A stretch of 64,000 nt of DNA. Origin: Candidatus Binatia bacterium (lineage in GTDB: Bacteria; Desulfobacterota; Binatia; UBA12015). This document shows, piece by piece, positions 58,716-64,000 of the stretch. The notes below the pieces were generated by a model. It did not search any database. It was given only the letters and a program-made list of their open reading frames with translations, and had not been told where the DNA came from. The translations under genes and the position numbers were made by a program. Location of the stretch: positions 1 through 64,000 of the forward strand of contig JAQWRY010000021.1 of the NCBI GenBank assembly GCA_029243485.1, written 5' to 3'. Every line of letters starts with the position of its first letter. The first letter of the stretch is position 1.

Positions 58716-59446
58716 GCACGCTCGCGCTGGAGGGCCGACGCGCCCTCGTGACGGGAGCGGCGCGCCGAACAGGCCGCGCCCTTGCCCTTGCCCTCGCCCA
58801 CGCAGGCGCCGACGTCGCGGTGCACTATCGCTCGAGTGCAGAGGATGCCCTCGCCGTCGTCGAGGAGATCCAGCGCACGGGCCGTCGCGCCACGGCCGTC
58901 CAAGCGGACCTTGCCGATGCCGAGCAGGCGCAGCGCGCGGCAAACGAAGCGGCCGCCGCTCTAGGTCCGATCGACATCCTCGTGAACAACGTCGGGGCGA
59001 TCGTGTGGAAGAGTCTCGACGAACTCTCTCCCGAGGATTGGAAGACCTCGCTCGATGGGACGGTCACGGCGACCTGGCACGCTTGTCGTGCCGTCACTCC
59101 CGCGATGCGGACGGGCGGCTTCGGACGCATCGTGAACATCCTCGACGCAGACGCAGACGCCCTCGCCCCGGCCGTGTTCGCGACGCCGTACAAGATCGGA
59201 AAAACCGGAGCGCTCGTCCTCACGAAATCTCTCGCGAAGAACGAGGGCCCCTACGGCGTCACCGTCAACGCGATTTCCCCAGGCGTTCTCGAGGACTCCG
59301 AGAAGAAGGTACCCCTGGAGCGAATCCCCGCCGGACGACCGGGCACCTACGCCGATCTCGCAAGTGCGCTGCTCTTCTTGGTGAGTGACGACGCGGGCTA
59401 CGTGACCGGCACCAATCTCAAAGTGTCGGGCGGCTACCTGATCTAG
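58712..59446 (+). CDS. SDR of pteridine-reductase type
   Basis: This is a 244-aa SDR. The cofactor loop is TGAARRTG, followed by VAVHYRSSAEDALAVVEEIQ; 'T-G-A-A-x-R-x-G...H-Y-x-x-S' is characteristic of pteridine-reductase-like (PTR1) and FolM-like SDRs, and the Arg in the loop suggests NADPH. LVNNVGAIVW, catalytic Asp/Ser region NILDADAD (the usual Ser is not obvious), YKIGKTG (Y-x-x-x-K) and VTGTNLKVSGGYLI follow. It overlaps the DHPS-like gene by four bases (ATGA) and is the last gene of the operon. A role in reducing the pterin made by the two upstream enzymes is inferred from context. Confidence 0.8.
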   Translation: MSTLALEGRRALVTGAARRTGRALALALAHAGADVAVHYRSSAEDALAVVEEIQRTGRRATAVQADLADAEQAQRAANEAAAALGPIDILVNNVGAIVWKSLDELSPEDWKTSLDGTVTATWHACRAVTPAMRTGGFGRIVNILDADADALAPAVFATPYKIGKTGALVLTKSLAKNEGPYGVTVNAISPGVLEDSEKKVPLERIPAGRPGTYADLASALLFLVSDDAGYVTGTNLKVSGGYLI

Positions 59447-59459
59447 TGCACCGCCGGCG

Positions 59460-61277
59460 CTAGTAGAAGTAGAACAAGACGAACGTGACCGACGCGGTGA
59501 GGAGACCCGCGAGAAGCCGGTCGTCGAGCATCGCATGCCCCTCGCTCGGCGCGTCTTCTCTCGCGCGCCATACGTAGGTTGCGAAGATCACCAGCGTGAG
59601 AACCGCGCCCGCCGCACCGGCCCCGAGAGGGCTGAGCGCGCCCCGCACGAGACCGACGGCCAACGCGATATTTCCCACGAGATAGGCCCCCCCCCACTGC
59701 GCGAGCCTCACGAGATGCGACGGACTCGTCCCGGTGACCGACGTGAACAAATAAGCGCTCGCCTTCGGGTCGCGAGGTTCGGTTCGGCTCACCGCCGCGT
59801 GAACGCCGACACACGCGAGGACGGTCAGGAAGGTGCGGTGCATGAAGTTGAGTTCGCGACCGAAGAGCGGGGCCGTCGCCATGCCCTCCACGCCCCAGGC
59901 GTAGGCCCACTCGAAAGAGAAGCCCAGCACCGGCCCCGCGAGAATCGCCGCAACCGCTCCGCGCGCGGTCGCTCTCGCTGAGAACATCCCCATCAAGAAA
60001 CTCACCATCAGCCCCGGGGTGAGGTACGAGATCTGTCGCGAGAGACGGAGGAAAAAGTTCCCGCTCGACGCCGGATCGTAGGTCGTCGCGGCGAGCAGCG
60101 CGGCGCCGGACACGAGTACGACGACCACCCAACGCCCCAACCGCACGAGATCGGCGTCGTCGGCCTGGGGTTTCCAATGCTTGCGGTAGATGTCGTACGC
60201 GAAGAGCGCCGCCGCGGAGTTCAGCATGGAGTCGATCGTGGACAGGATTGCGCCGAGCAACCCGGCGGCGATCAGCCCCATCAGTCCATTCCCGGCAGGA
60301 ATGACGAGGCTCATGAGGACCGGAAACGCTTCGTCGGGCGCGACCGTGGCGGTTGCCATCCGTGCGCGAACCAGGTGTGCCGCCGCGACGCCCCCAGCGA
60401 TCGAAAAGAATGGAACCAGAAGTTTGAGGAAGCCGCCGACGAGAATCCCGAGGCGCGCCTCCCTCTGGCTCTTCGCCGCGAGTGTGCGCTGCACGATGTA
60501 CTGGTTCGTCCCCCAGAAGGAGAGATGCAGCGCGATCAGCCCTGTGAACACGCCGGTCCACGGGAGCGAGGGATGGTTCATGGGGAGGTACAGGTGCATG
60601 CGTTGCTCGGCACGCGGTAGCATCGCGTCGCTTTCGAGAAGGCCCGAAAAACCACCGATCTCGGGCTGCGCGAACGTTGCGACGGCGACCAGGATGCCCG
60701 ACACGAGAAGCAACGCCGACTGGATGACGTCCGTCCAGACGACGGCCCGCAGACCACCGATGATGGTGTAGACCCCGGTGATCGCCGCAAGCGCCGCGAC
60801 ACCACCCATGTAACCAAGGTCCAGCACACTCCCGCGCATGAGCAACGACATCGAGCGCGAGCCCACATAGAACAACGCCGTCATCTGCGCGCCAATCAGA
60901 AAAAGTGTCGTGACCGAGTAGAGCAGACTCGCTCGCTCGTCGTAGCGACCCGCCAGGTACTCCGAGAGCGTGTGCACGCGTAGCCCGGCAAAAACCGGGA
61001 GCAGTAGGTAGGCGAGTGCAAGCAGAGCGAACACCGCCCCTAACTCGAAATGACTCTGCGCGAATCCGATCGAGAAACCCACACCGAGCATGCCGACGAG
61101 GTGATTGGCGGAGACGTTCGTACCGAACACGGAGCCGGCAACGCCCCACCACGGCATCGAGCGGCTCGCCAGATAGTACTCGTCCGAGGTCTGGTTCCGC
61201 CCGCCGGCCAGAAGGCCAACACCCATCACGGCCACCAGGCACGCGAGGAAGACGAAGAGATCTAGCCCCGCAAGCAC
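59460..61277 (-). CDS. Sodium:solute symporter (SSS family)
   Basis: This is a 605-aa SGLT-type transporter with about 13-14 transmembrane helices. Typical elements are TSDEYYLASRSMPWWGVAGS, VFGTNVSANHLVGMLGVGFS, HTLSEYLAGRYDERASLLYS, the internal inverted-repeat partner IIGGLRAVVWTDVIQSALLL, and AAGLLGAILSTIDSMLNSAA near the Na+ site (Ser/Ser-Thr on TM8). FWGTNQYIVQRTLAAKSQRE is also conserved in SSS sugar transporters. The start is GTG 61277 with GGAGG eight bases upstream. It lies 18 bp downstream of the HAD hydrolase gene on the same strand and is convergent with the pterin operon. Substrate probably a sugar or polyol. Confidence 0.93.
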   Translation of the reverse strand: MLAGLDLFVFLACLVAVMGVGLLAGGRNQTSDEYYLASRSMPWWGVAGSVFGTNVSANHLVGMLGVGFSIGFAQSHFELGAVFALLALAYLLLPVFAGLRVHTLSEYLAGRYDERASLLYSVTTLFLIGAQMTALFYVGSRSMSLLMRGSVLDLGYMGGVAALAAITGVYTIIGGLRAVVWTDVIQSALLLVSGILVAVATFAQPEIGGFSGLLESDAMLPRAEQRMHLYLPMNHPSLPWTGVFTGLIALHLSFWGTNQYIVQRTLAAKSQREARLGILVGGFLKLLVPFFSIAGGVAAAHLVRARMATATVAPDEAFPVLMSLVIPAGNGLMGLIAAGLLGAILSTIDSMLNSAAALFAYDIYRKHWKPQADDADLVRLGRWVVVVLVSGAALLAATTYDPASSGNFFLRLSRQISYLTPGLMVSFLMGMFSARATARGAVAAILAGPVLGFSFEWAYAWGVEGMATAPLFGRELNFMHRTFLTVLACVGVHAAVSRTEPRDPKASAYLFTSVTGTSPSHLVRLAQWGGAYLVGNIALAVGLVRGALSPLGAGAAGAVLTLVIFATYVWRAREDAPSEGHAMLDDRLLAGLLTASVTFVLFYFY

Positions 61278-61295
61278 CCGCTGGTCCTCCGGAGT

Positions 61296-61892
61296 CTACA
61301 GCGCGAAGCCATGGGCACGGGCCTCTCGCAGAAATCGTTCATGCTGCTGCGGATCGTAGTAGACGGACAGGAAGCCTGCTCGCCTGCCGGCATCGACGTT
61401 CTCGGGGCGATCGTCCACGTAGAGCGTCTCTGCGGGGCGTAGGCCGAGGGTCTCGATGGCCGTCCGGTAGAACTCGGGATCAGGCTTGGCACATCGACTA
61501 CTGTACGAGTAGACGCCGTCCTCGAAACTCTCGAAGATTTCGAAGTCGCGAAACAGCGACTGCTTATGAATTTCGCTCGTATTCGAGAGAAGAACTAGCC
61601 GGTAGCGATCACGCGCAGTCGTGATGGTCTCCCACATGGCGGCGTTCGGCGTGAAGATGTCTTCCCAGATACTCCTGAACTCCTCGGCGCTCCCGCGGTA
61701 TCCAAGGATCGAGATTCCTTCCGCCACGAACGCGGCGCCATCGATCTCACCGATCTCCAGCCGCTGCTTGAGTGGAGCAAGAAGTTCGAGCGGGTCGCCC
61801 TCCGCCGCACTCGATTCCGACAGCCGCGCCTTCGTGCGAGCGAAATCGAAGTGCATGATTACATTTCCTATATCGAAAAGAAGCGAGTTCAT
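61296..61892 (-). CDS. HAD-superfamily hydrolase (YihX/subclass IA-like)
   Basis: This is a 198-aa phosphatase-like HAD protein. Motif I LLFDIGNVIMHFD has Asp7 as nucleophile, but the second acid of D-x-D is Asn (D-I-G-N), as in the YihX/epoxide-hydrolase-N group. Motif II is LVLLSNTSEIH, motif III CAKPDPEFYRTA and motif IV LYVDDRPENVDAGR. The helical cap lies between I and II. It is the first gene of a two-gene unit with the SSS symporter; sugar-phosphate dephosphorylation after uptake is plausible but unproven. Confidence 0.88.
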   Translation of the reverse strand: MNSLLFDIGNVIMHFDFARTKARLSESSAAEGDPLELLAPLKQRLEIGEIDGAAFVAEGISILGYRGSAEEFRSIWEDIFTPNAAMWETITTARDRYRLVLLSNTSEIHKQSLFRDFEIFESFEDGVYSYSSRCAKPDPEFYRTAIETLGLRPAETLYVDDRPENVDAGRRAGFLSVYYDPQQHERFLREARAHGFAL

Positions 61893-62254
61893 TCGAGAGG
61901 CGTGACGGGCGAGCGCCCGGCTGCGACGCTACTGCGTTGTCGTACTCCTCGTCGGCACCGAGGTCTATTGCCGAGCGCCGCTGGATCCGAAAGTCCCGAG
62001 GAACTCATGCCGACCGGGCGGACCACGAGATCCGAAGCACGCGGGAGAGTCTAGATCATGGGTTCGGAAACAGAACGCAATCGATGGGCCCGGGGTCGGA
62101 TATGAGCCAGGGCGGCGATCCTCAGGTTGGCCGTCTGGGCCCTTGCGGCGACGGGGAGAGCGCATCGGACGGGGGCGGGCACGGCGCCTACGAGAACGGC
62201 TTCCAGGTCAATGGCTGGTACTAGCGATGCGTCGGGGTGGGTCGTCGGAGTGCG
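61893..62254. other. Intergenic region upstream of the HAD gene
   Basis: About 360 bp with several open frames but none I can assign. It lies between the HAD gene start and beta-propeller relics of the same strand. I see no promoter or repeat worth naming. Confidence 0.35.
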
Positions 62255-62605
62255 GCCCTTCCAACTGAACTTCAGGCGATCGCTCCTCTCGTTGTCCTCA
62301 TCGATGATCTGGACGGTGGCTTTGGCCGGCGTTCGGCATCCGATCATCGGCTCGTCGCCACACTAAAAGCCCCGGGAAAACGGAGCGTAGTCCACGTACA
62401 CCTGTTCATCGGTGGGGCTCGAGAGAAGCGGGCCCTCGAAGTCGCGTGCAGTTCGACGAAGGATATCTCGCCGTTCGTCGAGTCGCGCACGAACGACACG
62501 AGTCCCCGATCTTGCCCAGGAGAGTCCCCGAACTCCCCACCGTAGACATGCGAGCCGTCGAAGCTCATCGCGACCGTACCGGGGTCGTCGATGCGGTGAA
62601 GCCAC
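62255..62605 (-). pseudogene. Relic of a secreted beta-propeller (lactonase-like) protein
   Basis: Frame 1 reads AMSFDGSHVYGGEFGDSPGQ, then LVSFVRDSTNGEISFVELHA, a propeller blade of the 7-bladed lactonase/YVTN type ('S-x-D-G-x-H-V-Y-x-x-x...D-x-x-T-G-x-L-x-F-V'). Frame 2 then gives PTDEQVYVDYAPFSRGF, and a third frame CRTPAKATVQIIDEDNERSD and RLKFSWKG, a segment I associate with deltaproteobacterial secreted proteins. No start, two or more frameshifts and a short total length show decay. Confidence 0.5.
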
Positions 62606-62848
62606 CCGTCACCGGATCCCTAGTCTAGGGACGCAGCGTCGTCAGGAGATTCTTGTAGGGGATGCCCAACTCGCCGCCGAGCACACCGACGAACGCGGAG
62701 TCGGGGCTCGACCCGCTCGCATCCCAAGCGTAGACGGCGATGGAGTCCCTGCTGGGCACGAGGGGCTGGGCGATTCTTCCCCTCATTGGTTCCCCGCGTG
62801 TAAATCCTTCTCCCATCGGGTACAGCCGTTGAACCCGGACGGAGCTGA
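62606..62848. other. Intergenic region upstream of the GPH transporter
   Basis: This region carries the transporter's upstream DNA. A short minus-strand frame (62625-62816, with SRDSIAVYAWDASGSSPDSA and ELGIPYKNLLTTLRP) might be another relic but shows no known motif. Confidence 0.3.
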
Positions 62849-64000
62849 ATGGACCCCAACCCCGTATCCCCCGCAGAACAGGCGGACAGCACCCCGAGCC
62901 TCGCGCCCGACCGAGCCACGGACACTACACTCGACGCGGGAATCCGCCCCGCCGGCCCTGCGGTGCCGCCGCTCACCATGGCCACGAAGCTCTGGTACGG
63001 CATCGGGCAGGCGGCGGAGGGGATCAAGGACCACGCATTCACCGCGTTCCTCCTTTTCTACTACACCCAGACCCTAGGCCTCTCCGGGACACTCGCTGGC
63101 TTCGCTCTAATCATCGCACTCGTCTTCGATGCGGTGACGGATCCTCTGACCGGCGTCCTTTCCGACCGCCTCGATTCAAAGTGGGGACGGCGACATCCGT
63201 TCATGTACGCCGCAGCCTTACCCATGGCCGTGACGTTCTACTTGGTCTTCGCTCCGCCCGCCGGATTGAGCGATGGTGCACTCTTCGCCTGGCTCACCGT
63301 GTTCACGGTCCTGACGCGCGCCTCGATGACGCTCTATCACGTCCCGCACATGTCGCTCGGAGCAGAGCTCTCGACGGACTACGACGAACGCACGCAGATC
63401 GTTCAGCTGCGCAGCATCGGTGGCTCCCTGGGCATCGCGGCATGCACGGCCGTGCCGGCGCTCTACTACTTTCGACCAACACCGGACTTTCCCAACGGCC
63501 AGCTCAACCCCGCCGTCTATCCGCCCTTTGCGTTCGTGTTCGGCATCTTGATCTGCGTCGCGATCTTCGTGTCCGCTTTGGGCACGCACAATCGTGTGCC
63601 GTATCTTCCGAAGCCGGACGGATCCGCGAGCGAGCGCAACGCCTTGTCCGGAATCGTCCATGACATGGGCGAGCTGCTGGAGCTCGAGTCCTTTCGAGCG
63701 CTGTTCTTCGGAACCACGACGATCTTCATCGCCTTGGGGCTGTCGGCCGCGCTCGGCCTCTACGCCGCGACGTACTTCTGGAAGATCACGATGACCGAGA
63801 TGCTGATCGGCGGGGCCTGCACGGCGCTTGGCGGGATCGTCGGCTTCATCGTGTGGCCCGTCGTCGCGAATCGGATCGACAAGAAACCCACCTTCGTCCT
63901 CGGCGCCACGATCTTCATCATCTTCGCCGCGATCCCCTACCTCCTGAAAACCGCAGGGCTCTACCCGGCCGAGGGCAGCGCCGGCTATCTGCCCGTCTAC
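62849..64000 (+). CDS. GPH-family (glycoside-pentoside-hexuronide:cation) transporter, 3' end beyond the window
   Basis: This is a major-facilitator-type sugar:cation symporter, 384 codons visible and still open at the window edge. After a hydrophilic N-terminus of about 45 residues come helices typical of the family: WYGIGQAAEGIKDHAFTAFL, FDAVTDPLTGVLSDRLDSKW with GRRHPFM (the diagnostic D-x-x-x-D-P...G-x-x-S-D-R-x-x-S-x-W-G-R-R-R/H-P), and a second conserved YDERTQIVQLRSIGGSLGIA (Y-x-x-R...R). Substrates of GPH proteins are sugars or similar hydroxylated compounds. ATG 62849 has GGAG five bases upstream; ATG 62990 before the first helix is a possible alternative. No downstream genes are visible. 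Confidence 0.92.
   Translation, partial: MDPNPVSPAEQADSTPSLAPDRATDTTLDAGIRPAGPAVPPLTMATKLWYGIGQAAEGIKDHAFTAFLLFYYTQTLGLSGTLAGFALIIALVFDAVTDPLTGVLSDRLDSKWGRRHPFMYAAALPMAVTFYLVFAPPAGLSDGALFAWLTVFTVLTRASMTLYHVPHMSLGAELSTDYDERTQIVQLRSIGGSLGIAACTAVPALYYFRPTPDFPNGQLNPAVYPPFAFVFGILICVAIFVSALGTHNRVPYLPKPDGSASERNALSGIVHDMGELLELESFRALFFGTTTIFIALGLSAALGLYAATYFWKITMTEMLIGGACTALGGIVGFIVWPVVANRIDKKPTFVLGATIFIIFAAIPYLLKTAGLYPAEGSAGYLPVY

Noticed and set aside
59443-61242. A 599-codon minus-strand frame overlapping the SSS symporter
   Set aside because: Frame-shifted shadow, hydrophilic and Arg-rich; the symporter frame has all the transmembrane helices.

Overview
The window is 64 kb of GC-rich chromosomal DNA from a Gram-negative bacterium. 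The Gram-negative assignment rests on a TonB-dependent receptor, a TolC/NodT-type outer-membrane efflux lipoprotein and several lipobox or Tat leaders. The mix of sulfatase remnants, planctomycete/myxobacterium-like fragments (DUF1592/DUF1552, WD40), a carotenoid oxygenase, a sterol-methyltransferase-like enzyme, metal-dependent amidohydrolases and many SDRs suggests an uncultured deltaproteobacterium-like lineage (Myxococcota, Desulfobacterota or Binatota). That assignment is an inference. There is no rRNA, tRNA, CRISPR array, IS transposase or integrase that I can recognise.

Layout. 1-5.5 kb: a sulfatase 3' remnant, then an aromatic-acid-type efflux system (outer-membrane lipoprotein divergent from DUF1656-HlyD-FUSC). 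5.5-14.6 kb: TonB receptor, a polytopic GT39-like membrane protein, a Tat-exported multicopper oxidase and a saccharopine-dehydrogenase-like enzyme, separated by decayed genes. 14.6-22.2 kb: a subtilase with a Cys-rich tail, FG-GAP and LicD remnants, a PEP mutase fused to a nucleotidyltransferase (phosphonate biosynthesis), two TetR regulators and an acyl-CoA-dehydrogenase-like flavoenzyme. 22.2-35.3 kb: SDR, esterase lipoprotein, pyruvate kinase, thioesterase, an epoxide-hydrolase-like/carboxylesterase pair, DUF2889 and a RluA-like protein, again between gene fragments. 35.3-45.7 kb: a carotenoid oxygenase with an anchored partner, an 823-residue lipoprotein with a duplicated module, a metallo-beta-lactamase-like protein, two methyltransferases and a class-A-beta-lactamase-like protein. 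45.7-55.9 kb: a catabolic-looking island (DUF1214, VOC, HSL esterase, two SDRs, a double alpha/beta-barrel protein, two amidohydrolases, and a MarR regulator with two operator-like palindromes). 56-59.5 kb: a glucosyl-3-phosphoglycerate-synthase-like enzyme divergent from a three-gene pterin operon (PTPS, DHPS-like, pteridine-reductase-like SDR). 59.5-64 kb: SSS symporter, HAD hydrolase, beta-propeller remnants, and a GPH-type transporter cut by the window end.

The most unusual global property is the number of broken genes. About 25 recognisable fragments carry frameshifts, in-frame stops or deletion junctions, and they lie in short islands between intact genes. Some single frameshifts could be assembly errors, but the truncations and fused fragments cannot be explained that way. 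A second unusual element is a directional 57-91 bp repeat present three times in the first 10 kb, each copy lying 3' of a gene in the same orientation.
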